Below are positions 17,463-26,594 of a stretch of 64,000 nt of DNA, piece by piece. Position 1 is the first letter of the stretch; the number at the start of each line of letters is the position of its first letter. A program made the translations under genes and the position numbers. Under the pieces are notes generated by a model that saw only the letters and a list, made by a program, of their open reading frames with translations, searched no databases and was not told the origin of the DNA. The stretch is from Candidatus Poribacteria bacterium (GTDB taxonomy: Bacteria; Poribacteria; WGA-4E; PCPOR2b): the NCBI GenBank assembly GCA_022822785.1, contig JAJEAL010000145.1, positions 1 through 64,000 on the forward strand. Direction: 5' to 3'.

Positions 17463-18359
17463 ATGCAAGAACAAGCTTCATTCAAATCCGGTTACGTCAG
17501 CATCATCGGTGAGCCAAACGTCGGTAAATCCACGCTGCTGAATGCGATGATGGGGGAGAAACTCGCAATCGTCACGCCAAAACCGCAGACGACGCGTAAC
17601 CGTATCACAGGGATTCTCTCTGACGATTCGTATCAAATTATCTTCTTGGACACGCCCGGTGTGCTCACACCGAAATATCGCTTGCACGACGAGATGCTCA
17701 AAGCTGCGTATAACGCGATGACAGACGCAGACCTTGTGCTTTATATGGTCGATGCCAGTCGGCTCAACGCTAGTATTGAGGAAAAAATCCTTAACGAACT
17801 CAAAAAGGCAGCGCAGCAAGTCATACTTGTAATTAACAAAATCGACCTCATCCCCAACCCCGCACTTCTGCCTATTATTGCCAGCTATCAGGACAAATTT
17901 CCGTTCCTCGAACTCATTCCAATCTCCGCAACAGCGGAAGACGGTGTGTCCCAACTTCATGAGTTCATTATTAAACACCTTCCCGAAGGTCCCCCCTACT
18001 TCCCTCCCGACCAGCTAAGCGACCTACCGGAACGTTTTTTCGTCTCGGAAACGATACGCGAGAAAATTTTCCTGAGAACCAGTCAGGAGATTCCCTACGC
18101 CTCCGGGGTCGTCGTTGAAGAGTTCAAAGCACGCCCAAGCGGAAAAATCTATATTAGCGCGATGCTCTATGTTGAACGCCAATCTCAAAAAGGCATCCTC
18201 GTTGGGAAGGGCGGCAAAACAATTAAGAGAATCGGTCAACTCGCCCGCACAGAGATTGAGCAGTTCTTAGAGACAACTGTATTTCTGGACATGCGCGTGT
18301 CCGTCAAACCGGATTGGCGGCGTGATGAACGAAAATTGAGAGATATGGGTTACCTCTAA
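17463..18359 (+). CDS. era: GTPase Era
   Basis: 298 residues, the normal length for Era. G1 GEPNVGKST, G2 region PQTTRNR, G3 DTPGV, G4 NKID and a C-terminal KH RNA-binding domain (about 200-298, with GKGGKTIKRIG) are all present. Era binds the 3' end of 16S rRNA and helps small-subunit maturation. It is separated from the proteasome operon by a terminator, so it should have its own promoter; none is obvious in the 30 bases after that terminator. Confidence 0.96.
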   Translation: MQEQASFKSGYVSIIGEPNVGKSTLLNAMMGEKLAIVTPKPQTTRNRITGILSDDSYQIIFLDTPGVLTPKYRLHDEMLKAAYNAMTDADLVLYMVDASRLNASIEEKILNELKKAAQQVILVINKIDLIPNPALLPIIASYQDKFPFLELIPISATAEDGVSQLHEFIIKHLPEGPPYFPPDQLSDLPERFFVSETIREKIFLRTSQEIPYASGVVVEEFKARPSGKIYISAMLYVERQSQKGILVGKGGKTIKRIGQLARTEIEQFLETTVFLDMRVSVKPDWRRDERKLRDMGYL

Positions 18360-18395
18360 GCTGCGAAAATATTTGTCAAAAACCGAAAAAAGGGC

Positions 18396-18424
18396 TTGAT
18401 CTCACCTCAATTTTTTGATAAACT
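18396..18424 (+). promoter_or_regulatory. Possible promoter of the dnaA-like gene
   Basis: TTGATC (18396-18401) and TAAACT (18419-18424) are 17 bases apart in the A/T-rich gap after era. The match is moderate. Confidence 0.4.
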
Positions 18425-18604
18425 ATTGTCCTATTCAAACTACCTCCTCTTGTATCATACGGAGGACGACAAAATCCCGTACAACTCCTCAATCCTAACG
18501 CTACATATTACAAATAGAGTGGAGTTTCAGGCACTGAGGAATCTTTGTAATATGTGGATGCGGATGTAGTATTAGCACAGATCTCCAATCATAGGAATCC
18601 ATCG

Positions 18605-19741
18605 ATGAACCACTCGAATGGCGGCAACGATAATCGCCCTTTAGAACCCTCCGACTTACCAACCTGTATCCAAACTTCTGGGCAACGCGTACCCGCCAAC
18701 TCTGGATTGAATCCGGCGTTAACTTTTGATCGATTTGTTGTTGGACAAAGCAATCAAGCAGCGTATGACGCAGCGAAAAGCATGACCAACGGAGCTGTAA
18801 AGACAAAGGGGCCCTTAATCATACATGGCGGGGTTGGGTTAGGCAAAACTCATCTCTTGCACGCGATTGGGAATCAATTTCGTCAGCGGCATCTGAACCG
18901 CACAGCGCACTGCTCTTCAGCAGAGAAACTGATGCGCGAATGGCTTCGGTCGATTGCAGACCCTCGAAAGGCTGCCATATTGCGGGAACAGTATGAGAAT
19001 ATTGACCTGTTGCTAATTGACGACATTCAATTTTTATCGCCAGAGCAACAGATTCAGGAAGAGTTTTTCCATTTACTTGACCGCTTGAGTGAACGGGGCC
19101 AACGACTGGTATGCACCTGTGACCGCTTGCCACAGTTTCTACAGGATTTTTTAGAGTCGCCGGATAACCTCACGCAGGGATACATCGTTGAAATTTGTGC
19201 GCCGGAGTTTGATTTACGGGTTTCCATCCTGAAGCAGAAGTTACAAGAACGGGATTCCAAACCTGTCCCCTTGAAAGTGCTCCGTTACCTAGCAAAGCAT
19301 CTGACACAACACATCCGTCAACTCGAAGGGGCACTCAATCGATTGACAGCCGAGGTGCGTCTGGGGGTCCCCCTAACCCTCCAAGCTGTTCATCACGTGC
19401 TAGAGAATAAGACCCCGGATCGACCGCCAGCCGACACCATCACGCTAGAACAGATTCAGGAAGCCGTTGCGCGATATTTTCACCTCACCCTATCAGAGCT
19501 GTGCTCACGCAAGCGAGGCAGGCGGTTTGTACTCCCTCGACAAGTCGGGATGTACCTGACCCGTCAGTTGACCACCCTCTCGCTGAAAGAGATTCATCAA
19601 GGGTTTGGGCAAAGCCGAACAACAGTGGTGCGCAGCTGCCAACGAATCGAAGCACTACTCAAGGAAGATTTGGTACTACACCAGTCTATTGAAGCGTTAA
19701 CAGACGAACTGACACGTTCTCAATATTCCAATGAGGATTGA
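18605..19741 (+). CDS. DnaA-like AAA+ protein with altered DNA-binding signature
   Basis: 378 residues from the ATG at 18605 (AGGA 8 bases upstream); a GTG at 18554 would add 17 residues. Domain III has the DnaA-type NPALTFDRFVVGQSNQ entry, Walker A GGVGLGKTHL and Walker B LLLIDDIQFL. Domain IV carries VLPRQVGMYLTRQLTTLSLKE and FGQSRTTVVRSCQRIE. Canonical DnaA reads FGGRDHTTV here; the Asp and His that contact the DnaA box are replaced and one residue is missing. Domain I, which binds DnaB and other partners, is absent. It may be the diverged replication initiator of this lineage or a regulatory paralogue. No dnaN or cluster of TTATCCACA boxes is seen nearby. Confidence 0.85.
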   Translation: MNHSNGGNDNRPLEPSDLPTCIQTSGQRVPANSGLNPALTFDRFVVGQSNQAAYDAAKSMTNGAVKTKGPLIIHGGVGLGKTHLLHAIGNQFRQRHLNRTAHCSSAEKLMREWLRSIADPRKAAILREQYENIDLLLIDDIQFLSPEQQIQEEFFHLLDRLSERGQRLVCTCDRLPQFLQDFLESPDNLTQGYIVEICAPEFDLRVSILKQKLQERDSKPVPLKVLRYLAKHLTQHIRQLEGALNRLTAEVRLGVPLTLQAVHHVLENKTPDRPPADTITLEQIQEAVARYFHLTLSELCSRKRGRRFVLPRQVGMYLTRQLTTLSLKEIHQGFGQSRTTVVRSCQRIEALLKEDLVLHQSIEALTDELTRSQYSNED

Positions 19742-19828
19742 ACAGTAACCCAATTTATCATCAAAATCCCTACCTAAACCGTAGAATAGCCGTCCAAGTG
19801 GCACTATCTACAACAGCGCCACCGCTCC

Positions 19829-21586
19829 TCACCCACGTTTAATCACGGGCAACACGATATGGGATGGTCTCAATTCATCGTGCATAACCGTGTTAATTGC
19901 GACCTGTCCAGCAGCCTCGTTGTGAATCGATCCGCCGGTGTTGAGATTGCGGTCGAACCGAGGAAAGCAGCTACTTGTGACTGACACGCGAACCCGATGT
20001 CCTGGCAGGAAAACATTACTGGTCGCCCACAAATCAATCTCATATCTATACACCTTGCCAACCTCCAACAGCTCAGGCTGCTTGAAAGAATCTCTATATC
20101 GTGCTCGAAGGATGCCGTCGCATAACAATCGTGAATAGCCATCCGGGTGCACATCGGTGAGCCGGACAACCCAATCGGTATCCGGCGCAGAGGACAACCC
20201 GTATATCACCGCCTTCACGGGCCCGGTGACATCCAGCTCCTCCGTCAACGGCTCGCTGGTGAAGGTCAGGCCCAGCTGTTCAACCTCGCGCTGGTCATAA
20301 ACACCACCGGGTATATTTAATGTGTTACCCCCGTGAGTGGGAACGGGTTGGGCGGGATCGTATATAAAACTATCCGGATTCTCACTGCCTTCGGGAGGCG
20401 TAGTCGATAGGATTCCATCATTCAACGATTTGATAGAACCGCTCTGGCCACTGTGTAGATAGTAGTTTGTGTACTGGGTGTCAGGCAGGGGCCAATCCGA
20501 TTCATCGCGCCATTCGTTGCGACCCATCACGAAAATCCGTACCGGCGGCGTATCCATAATCCCTGTGTCAACTCCCTTGAGCCAGTAGTCGAACCAAGGG
20601 AGGCGCACTTCGTTGAAGTTCTGGGCAGCATCACCCCCAAAATCAAATTCACCGGCAGATTGGGTATTGATAGCTCCAGGACCGTGCACCCAAGGTCCAA
20701 TAATTAGTTTTTGGTTCTGACGCGCTTTTTCTGTGCGACCCCGTTGCTTGATGCCCATGTAGTGCTTGAGTGTGCCCGCCAGAAAGATGTCGAACCAACC
20801 CCCTAGGTGGTACATCGGCGTTTCCATCTGATCGTGGAAGTTATCCATATTAAAGGAATCCCAGTACCCATCGTCCGTTGGGTGTTGAAGCCAATCGTTA
20901 AACCAATCGCTCAACCCCTCAAAGAACGGGCACGGGTGCAGCGGCAGTCGTGCATACCAACTATCCATCTCTGCCTGAACCCTTTCGAGCCTCCCTTTCT
21001 GCAGATCAAACATCTCTCCCTCCGCGAGGTGTGCGAGATTGTTTAACGTTACCCCGTGTGCCCAAGCCATGTTAAACGCCAACTCAAATGCGCCGCCGCG
21101 ATACACCCATTCCTGATAATAGTCCGCGGAGGATTCGCGGATGAACATCGCTCGCAGATGAGGTGGACGACTCAGCGCGTTTCTATACTGCGTGGCACCG
21201 GAATAGGAACCGCCAATCGTTCCTACATTGCCGTTAGACCACGCTTGCGCTGCTGCCCACTCAACGGTATCATAGCCGTCACGGTTTATCCCCGCCCCAT
21301 CGTCCCGAAACGGATAGAAGTCCCCGTCAGAGGCGAACCTGCCGCGCACATCTTGGATAATGACGGCATATCCCCGCTGCGCGAAGAATTGGGGGGATCC
21401 CACCCCATTTTCGGAGCCAGCTTCCTTGTTATAGGGTGTGCGTTCTATGAGTACCGGAAACTTGCCTTCAACATTGGGACGGGTAATGTTAGCACGTAGA
21501 ATTGTGCCGTCCCGCATCGGGATCTCTAGATTCTTTTCATGAGTTGTCTGATACTCAGGTTTCGATAATACCGATTCTTTAATCAT
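19829..21586 (-). CDS. CocE/NonD family hydrolase (peptidase S15 type)
   Basis: 585 residues. The N-terminal alpha/beta hydrolase domain has MRDGTILRANITRP, YDTVEWAAAQAWSNGNVG and the nucleophile motif GGSYSGA (Ser about residue 134). The C-terminal third is the jelly-roll domain with LDVTGPVKAVIYGLSS and DTDWVVRLTDVHPDG. The family includes cocaine esterase, glutaryl-7-ACA acylases and X-Pro dipeptidyl peptidases; the natural substrate here is unknown. AAGGAG precedes the ATG. The short-chain dehydrogenase gene follows 18 bases upstream on the same strand, so they are likely cotranscribed. Confidence 0.92.
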   Translation of the reverse strand: MIKESVLSKPEYQTTHEKNLEIPMRDGTILRANITRPNVEGKFPVLIERTPYNKEAGSENGVGSPQFFAQRGYAVIIQDVRGRFASDGDFYPFRDDGAGINRDGYDTVEWAAAQAWSNGNVGTIGGSYSGATQYRNALSRPPHLRAMFIRESSADYYQEWVYRGGAFELAFNMAWAHGVTLNNLAHLAEGEMFDLQKGRLERVQAEMDSWYARLPLHPCPFFEGLSDWFNDWLQHPTDDGYWDSFNMDNFHDQMETPMYHLGGWFDIFLAGTLKHYMGIKQRGRTEKARQNQKLIIGPWVHGPGAINTQSAGEFDFGGDAAQNFNEVRLPWFDYWLKGVDTGIMDTPPVRIFVMGRNEWRDESDWPLPDTQYTNYYLHSGQSGSIKSLNDGILSTTPPEGSENPDSFIYDPAQPVPTHGGNTLNIPGGVYDQREVEQLGLTFTSEPLTEELDVTGPVKAVIYGLSSAPDTDWVVRLTDVHPDGYSRLLCDGILRARYRDSFKQPELLEVGKVYRYEIDLWATSNVFLPGHRVRVSVTSSCFPRFDRNLNTGGSIHNEAAGQVAINTVMHDELRPSHIVLPVIKRG

Positions 21587-21604
21587 AATATCTCCTTTGA
21601 ATCA

Positions 21605-22432
21605 TCACCGCGTTACCAATCCACCGGAAACGACAATCGTCTCACCTGTCATCTCAGCGGCATCTGGCCCCGCCAGAAAAGCCACAACGTTGGCGATGTC
21701 CTGTGGCTGCTGCAGCCGACCGAGGGGAATAGAATCCCGACGACGTTCCATAAACTCGCCGGGGGACAATCCCATCTGCTGCACCCCTATCAGGTCATCG
21801 AGCGTCCAGTTAAAAGCGGTCTCCACAATACCGGGAGCAACAGCGTTGACCGTAACCCCGTATTCTGCGAGGTTGGCGGCAGCGACTTTCGTGAGATTAA
21901 TAATCGCCGCCTTGCTCGCTGCGTAGGGAGGCGAGTAGGTCATTCCGCCAGCGATTCCGGCGACCGAGGCGATGTTGATGATTGTGCCGCTCTTTTGCGC
22001 CATCATCGGTTTCGCTGCTGCCTGCATGTAAAAATAGGGACCCTTGAGGTTCAGGTTGACCGTCCAGTCCCACGTTTCTTCCGTAACATCCGGGAAGGGC
22101 TGCGTCCGTATACCGCCCGCGTTGTTGACCATGATATCAAGGCGTCCATACCGCTCAACGACCGCCTGAACGAACAACGGAGCGTTCGTCGCTTTAGCGG
22201 CATCGAAGATACCTGTAGCGATGGTGGCGCCTTTCGCTTTGGCATCGTCCCTCAGCTTCTCTAGCAGATCTTCTCTGATGTCGCTAGCGAAGATCGACGC
22301 TCTCTCCCGCGCTAATCGCAAGACAGTTTCCCTACCGATTCCTTGACCCGCGCCGGTGACCGCTGCTACCTTGCCGGCGAGTCTGCCCGAAGATTCTGGT
22401 GTCAATTCAGACGATCGATTGTGTCCCTGCAT
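21605..22432 (-). CDS. Short-chain dehydrogenase/reductase
   Basis: 275 residues, classical SDR. TGAGQGIG (cofactor glycines), NNAGG, the catalytic Ser in INIASVAG and Tyr-X-X-X-Lys in YAASKAA are all visible, and the C-terminal MTGETIVVSGG is the usual ending. Asp in FASDI at the end of strand 2 suggests NAD preference. It oxidises or reduces an alcohol/ketone of unknown identity. It is upstream of and probably in one unit with the CocE-type hydrolase. Confidence 0.94.
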   Translation of the reverse strand: MQGHNRSSELTPESSGRLAGKVAAVTGAGQGIGRETVLRLARERASIFASDIREDLLEKLRDDAKAKGATIATGIFDAAKATNAPLFVQAVVERYGRLDIMVNNAGGIRTQPFPDVTEETWDWTVNLNLKGPYFYMQAAAKPMMAQKSGTIINIASVAGIAGGMTYSPPYAASKAAIINLTKVAAANLAEYGVTVNAVAPGIVETAFNWTLDDLIGVQQMGLSPGEFMERRRDSIPLGRLQQPQDIANVVAFLAGPDAAEMTGETIVVSGGLVTR

Positions 22433-22455
22433 CTTTTTTGTCCCCTCTATTGCTA

Positions 22456-22965
22456 TTATTCGAGATTCTCGCTGATGTGCTGCCGAATCCGTTCCTGCGT
22501 CTTTTTTCCCATCAGTTTGAACCCTTCGAGCCTATCTTCATCGAGCGCTTCGCCGAGAGCGGCAAGGCTATCAATACCCAGCTCATCGTACAACGCTTTA
22601 GCGGTCTTGATACCGACACCGGGAAGGGCGGTCAACTCGAGCACAGTTTTCGGGGTGTGCTCAGCGAATTCCTCTAACTTTGTGCATGTACCGGTCTCAA
22701 TGAACTCACCGATAATCTCGGCAATCGTATCACCGACACCGGAGATTGTCGACAAACGTCCTTCCCGGTGCAGCTCTGCTACCGATTCCGGGTGGCGGGA
22801 AATGGTGTAGGCTAATCTTGAATACCGTGTGGCATGCGATTCTTCATAGCCACCGATGACCAAGATTTCGTGGAGTTGCTGGAGTTTTTTTGCAATTTCG
22901 TCGTTACGCTGCCAACGGGTGCGCCCTTTCTGGTCGGTATATGATGTATCCCCTTTCGGGTCCAT
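22456..22965 (-). CDS. Stand-alone PolX-type N-terminal helix-hairpin-helix domain protein
   Basis: 169 residues, GGAGG before the ATG. Residues 20-100 resemble the 8-kDa lyase-like domain of family X DNA polymerases (NDEIAKKLQQLHEILVIGG, then RYSRLAYTISRHPESV, ISGVGDTIAEIIGEF) and 105-165 are a second HhH unit (LTALPGVGIKTAKALYDELG). The nucleotidyltransferase palm and the PHP exonuclease of bacterial PolX are absent: the frame ends cleanly. It should bind DNA ends or gaps. It could be a repair accessory protein or a reduced PolX relic that stays intact. Confidence 0.78.
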   Translation of the reverse strand: MDPKGDTSYTDQKGRTRWQRNDEIAKKLQQLHEILVIGGYEESHATRYSRLAYTISRHPESVAELHREGRLSTISGVGDTIAEIIGEFIETGTCTKLEEFAEHTPKTVLELTALPGVGIKTAKALYDELGIDSLAALGEALDEDRLEGFKLMGKKTQERIRQHISENLE

Positions 22966-23005
22966 AATAAATTTACCTCCAATTTACAAAAATTCTGAGA
23001 AAGTA

Positions 23006-24025
23006 CTAGAGATCGGATTTGAGCTCCCAGATTTGAACCGTCGCATCGAAAAGCCCAACTGCCATATATTTCCCGTCATGAGAAAGCGCAAGAGATTCAA
23101 TTCCGGTCTCGACTCTCAGTGCAAAGACCTCTCTATCTTCTTTGATATTCGAGAGTATGAGCACTCCCGACTCATCGCCCAGCGCAATGTATTTACCATC
23201 TAATGCAAACGTCACAGCACGTGCCCAATACGCCTCTAAGCTGTCTATACCAACTAGCTGCCTTCTTGTACTTCTCTCCCAGACGCGAATCCCAGCCTGC
23301 GCCTCTATCTGACTATCGACAGCCAGCATTGAGGCATCGGGAGAAAAGTATAGGTTCCAGACACCCAAGATGATACCCGTATCAATCAGGTCTGCCGGGG
23401 TGTCTCGCTCGATATCCCACACCTCAACCTTTGTGCGATGTCCCTCCCCATCCCTATAGGTGCCTTCAGCCGCCGCGACGTACTGTCCATCGTGGGAAAT
23501 GGCTAAACCGTTCCTCACCGGCTCAATCGTGCTCAGGCGTTTTCGTAGCTGTTTCTGGTCTACGTCCCAGATTTCTATCTCCCTATCCCCACGCGACAGT
23601 GCAACAAATTTCCCGTCTGCGGATAGACTGCCGTTCTCAAACTCACCATTGGTCAGAATTGTCTCCTGATTCGTGTCTAGAGCGATGAGCGTAACATCAT
23701 CGTTCTCTTTCCTGACCAAGAGCAGATTACGATTCGGTGAGTATCCGAATAGATCTTGGGTTGTAGTAATATATTTTTCGTTCCGGTTCTCTAAATCCCA
23801 CTGCACGACGTTCCCATCTTCCATTTTGGAGATGATTTTGGCATCATCCACACTGAAGACAATTTGTCGAGAAACGCGAGGCAGCATACGATCGCCCGGC
23901 GGAGGCTGGCTTAGGCCAAAGTGAAATGATAAACGGGGAGTTATCATTTCGTTCTGTTGTGCGCTGACGGGAGCAGCAACGAACCCAAGAGCAAGAAGCA
24001 GCAACAATAATCTCAATCCCTTCAC
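23006..24025 (-). CDS. Secreted WD40-repeat protein
   Basis: 339 residues, GTG start with GGAGG 6 bases upstream. A Leu-rich signal peptide ends Val-Ser-Ala-Gln. The rest is a beta-propeller with repeated units such as DGKFVALSRGDREIEIWDVD, DGQYVAAAEG, DGKYIALGDES and DGKYMAVGLFDATVQIWELK. It is likely a periplasmic interaction scaffold. It lies 32 bases downstream of the ankyrin-repeat gene on the same strand, so two repeat-scaffold proteins may be cotranscribed. Confidence 0.87.
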   Translation of the reverse strand: MKGLRLLLLLLALGFVAAPVSAQQNEMITPRLSFHFGLSQPPPGDRMLPRVSRQIVFSVDDAKIISKMEDGNVVQWDLENRNEKYITTTQDLFGYSPNRNLLLVRKENDDVTLIALDTNQETILTNGEFENGSLSADGKFVALSRGDREIEIWDVDQKQLRKRLSTIEPVRNGLAISHDGQYVAAAEGTYRDGEGHRTKVEVWDIERDTPADLIDTGIILGVWNLYFSPDASMLAVDSQIEAQAGIRVWERSTRRQLVGIDSLEAYWARAVTFALDGKYIALGDESGVLILSNIKEDREVFALRVETGIESLALSHDGKYMAVGLFDATVQIWELKSDL

Positions 24026-24057
24026 AGCGCACCTCCGGCTATAAAATCACAAAAGCC

Positions 24058-24678
24058 CTATCGAAGTAGTTGGAGAATCTCGTCGGGCCTCTTATGTCGT
24101 TCCGCTTGGTTAAGCGGTGTCTCGCCTTTCGCAGTTTTAGTGGTTTTATCCGCTCCCCCAGCAAGTAGGGTTTCAATCATCTCTTTATCGCCCCGCACCG
24201 CAGCGACATGCAGCGGTGTCTCTCCCCAGAACGTCCCAAAATTCAGTTCAGAAGGACCATCATGTTTTGTACGATGATTGACGTCGGCACCGTGTTGGAT
24301 GAGCAACTTGACCGCAGCCGTTTGACCGTTATCTGTAGCATGATGCAACGCCGTCTCACCGCCGCGCGGCATGGCGTGGTCAATCTCCGCACCCGCGTCA
24401 AGCAGATAGGGGATGAACGCCACATCTCCGGTGAAGGCAGCAAGTGTTAAAAGTGTCCCTTCACTAAAGTCATCGTGATTGACGTTTCCACCTTTGCTTA
24501 ACAAGTATTTCACAACATCTATGTGACCATCGAAGTATGCCCACAAAAACGGCGTGATATGATGCCCATCCACAGCATTGACATCGGCACCCCTTTCGAC
24601 AAGCTGCTGAACCCGATTAAGTTCTCCACTCTTAGCTGCCTCAAATAATGCGTCAGTGAGGTCTTGTGACTCATTCAT
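24058..24678 (-). CDS. Ankyrin-repeat protein
   Basis: 206 residues from the ATG at 24678, chosen because AGGGAGA lies 6 bases upstream; an earlier in-frame ATG at 24696 has none. Five to six ankyrin repeats are visible, for example SGELNRVQQLVERGADVNAV, GHIDVVKYLLSKGGNVN and RGDKEMIETLLAGGADKTT. No signal peptide is seen, so it is cytoplasmic and probably mediates protein-protein binding; function unknown. Confidence 0.88.
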   Translation of the reverse strand: MNESQDLTDALFEAAKSGELNRVQQLVERGADVNAVDGHHITPFLWAYFDGHIDVVKYLLSKGGNVNHDDFSEGTLLTLAAFTGDVAFIPYLLDAGAEIDHAMPRGGETALHHATDNGQTAAVKLLIQHGADVNHRTKHDGPSELNFGTFWGETPLHVAAVRGDKEMIETLLAGGADKTTKTAKGETPLNQAERHKRPDEILQLLR

Positions 24679-24847
24679 AATTGTCTCCCTTTTCATCGGT
24701 CGTTCCCATGAGAAATTCTCTGGCAGGAATCAACACCATTGATACGCCATCTCCACCGGTGGTATATTCTGGGAGCTCAACCTCTGCCATTTTTATTCGT
24801 TCTTTACTAAAGAACAACTGATATGTTACATTTATGGGCGATACATC

Positions 24848-26380
24848 GTGGTTTATGTTCCGACGTACAGTCTAAAAACCTTACCCATCATGTTAGACAA
24901 AATTCGACACATCGCGATTCAATACTATCGCCATCCAAGCGATTGTTTTGATCTTGCTATCTACGTAGGCTTTCTGCTTTTCGTCCTTATCCTTCCATTC
25001 GGTTACGCAACGGCGATTCTGAATGCAAGTCTACTGCTCGTACTGTTCGGGTGGGTCGGACGTATCTGCCACGAGCGTCGGTTTGAATGGAAACGAACAC
25101 CGCTAGACCTCCCGATTGCCCTCTTTCTGCTCCTTGCGTTGGTGGCTTCACTCCTTGCGCCCCACCGAACCACAAGTAGCCTAGGACATTTCTGGAAGCT
25201 GCTCCGCGCCGTTTTACTGTTTTATGCGGTCATTCATAGTCGACTAGGCGATCGTTGGCGACACCTTATCATCGCCTTTGTGTGTGCCGGTGGGCTCTCC
25301 GCCCTCCTCGGTCTATATTACTATGCAACCGGAACAGGCATGGGCACCGCGTATATGTTCGACATAGAATCGAGATTAGAACACCATTTCAGCGATGCAG
25401 TTCAGCGTACCGAAGGGGTTAAGGTCTCCGACGATCTGCGTCAAGTTTATCAGCAAAACAACAGGAAACTCGCTCAGGATGCGACTATTTTTCCCTCGAA
25501 AAAACATGGCGGCTGGCTGATAGTGGATAAAAGTAACGACCGCAACTACGCAGTCAGGAAAAGTGACGGGCAACTCAAAGTTTACATGATTGAACCACGA
25601 CTCGCGGGCACCTTCAAGATGCCTAACGACTTGGGCGCCTACCTCGTGATTGTCCTACCGGTAGCGATGGGCTATTTTGTTGCCGGTTGGCGTGCACCCC
25701 AAAACTGGAGGTATATCACTGGGTTAGGGGCCCTCCTATGCGGGCTGGCAGCTAACCTTGCCCTCACCCTCACGCGGGCCGCATGGGGTGGCGTGCTTAT
25801 CGCAACCGTTTATATCGCAATCTACTTTCAGCGGAAACTGCTCTGGGGATTGCTAGCTCTTGTGCTCCTATCTCCGTTCCTGATGCCCCAATCCGTCAAA
25901 GATCGATTTGAGACGATGCGCGAACGTCCGCCGGGCTTTATGAGCGAGCGTCCCCAATGGTGGAAAACCTCCGCTCAACTGATACAGAAATACCCGATCA
26001 CCGGTATCGGTTTGGGAAGGTTTCGCGCTGAATATCAACTACATGCGCCGGCAGGGGTCCACCATAAACCGTATCATGCCCATAACATCTACCTGCACAT
26101 CGCTGTTGAACAGGGCATCCCTTCGCTCATCCTGTTTTTAGGGATACTCTTTCTCATCTTCCGTCAGCTTTTCGCCCTACGCAGGAGAGATGATTTCTGG
26201 TGCACCGGCTTATTTATCGGTGGCAGTGGTTTCCTGATTTCTGCCCTCGTCTATGGGCTCGCAGATCAGATTCTCCATCAACGCCCTCTGTTAATCTTCT
26301 GGTTTCTGGTCGGGCTCGTTTTCTACGTAACAAATTTGACCAAGAGTGTGGAGAGATTCCCCGAACCATCATCTTACTGA
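24848..26380 (+). CDS. O-antigen ligase/polymerase (Wzy/WaaL) family membrane protein
   Basis: 510 residues, GTG start; an ATG at 24890 is the alternative. About ten or more hydrophobic segments, with a large periplasmic loop near residues 345-415 containing the Wzy_C-type ITGIGLGRFRAEYQ and the conserved PYHAHNIYLHIAVEQG. Members join or polymerise lipid-linked surface glycans in the inner membrane. A second soluble insert lies at about residues 175-250. No other glycan-assembly genes are adjacent. Confidence 0.85.
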   Translation: MVYVPTYSLKTLPIMLDKIRHIAIQYYRHPSDCFDLAIYVGFLLFVLILPFGYATAILNASLLLVLFGWVGRICHERRFEWKRTPLDLPIALFLLLALVASLLAPHRTTSSLGHFWKLLRAVLLFYAVIHSRLGDRWRHLIIAFVCAGGLSALLGLYYYATGTGMGTAYMFDIESRLEHHFSDAVQRTEGVKVSDDLRQVYQQNNRKLAQDATIFPSKKHGGWLIVDKSNDRNYAVRKSDGQLKVYMIEPRLAGTFKMPNDLGAYLVIVLPVAMGYFVAGWRAPQNWRYITGLGALLCGLAANLALTLTRAAWGGVLIATVYIAIYFQRKLLWGLLALVLLSPFLMPQSVKDRFETMRERPPGFMSERPQWWKTSAQLIQKYPITGIGLGRFRAEYQLHAPAGVHHKPYHAHNIYLHIAVEQGIPSLILFLGILFLIFRQLFALRRRDDFWCTGLFIGGSGFLISALVYGLADQILHQRPLLIFWFLVGLVFYVTNLTKSVERFPEPSSY

Positions 26381-26515
26381 GAAAAGGCATAGAGGCCCAA
26401 TTTTTGCCAAAAACTCAGTCCCTCTATTCTCTGCCCATGCCCGCCAACTTCCCCTATCGGGTTTGGCGTGGGCTATGTTATCACACATGGCAGGTAGGTG
26501 TATAGAAAAATTTGG

Positions 26516-26543
26516 TTGACACGGCAACGCACAGAGGTATAAT
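26516..26543 (+). promoter_or_regulatory. Sigma70-type promoter
   Basis: TTGACA (26516-26521) and TATAAT (26538-26543) are both perfect hexamers, 16 bases apart. It would start transcription about 45 bases before the ATG at 26595 and drive the three-gene run up to 29277. Confidence 0.75.
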
Positions 26544-26594
26544 GAGCGATACAATACGGGGCTATTGCGAAAACAGAAAACACGGGAGCAGCCG

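Noticed and set aside
18360-18604. Replication origin next to the dnaA-like gene
   Set aside because: I see no cluster of TTATCCACA-type boxes and no dnaN, gyrB or rpmH nearby, though a changed recognition motif could mean changed boxes.
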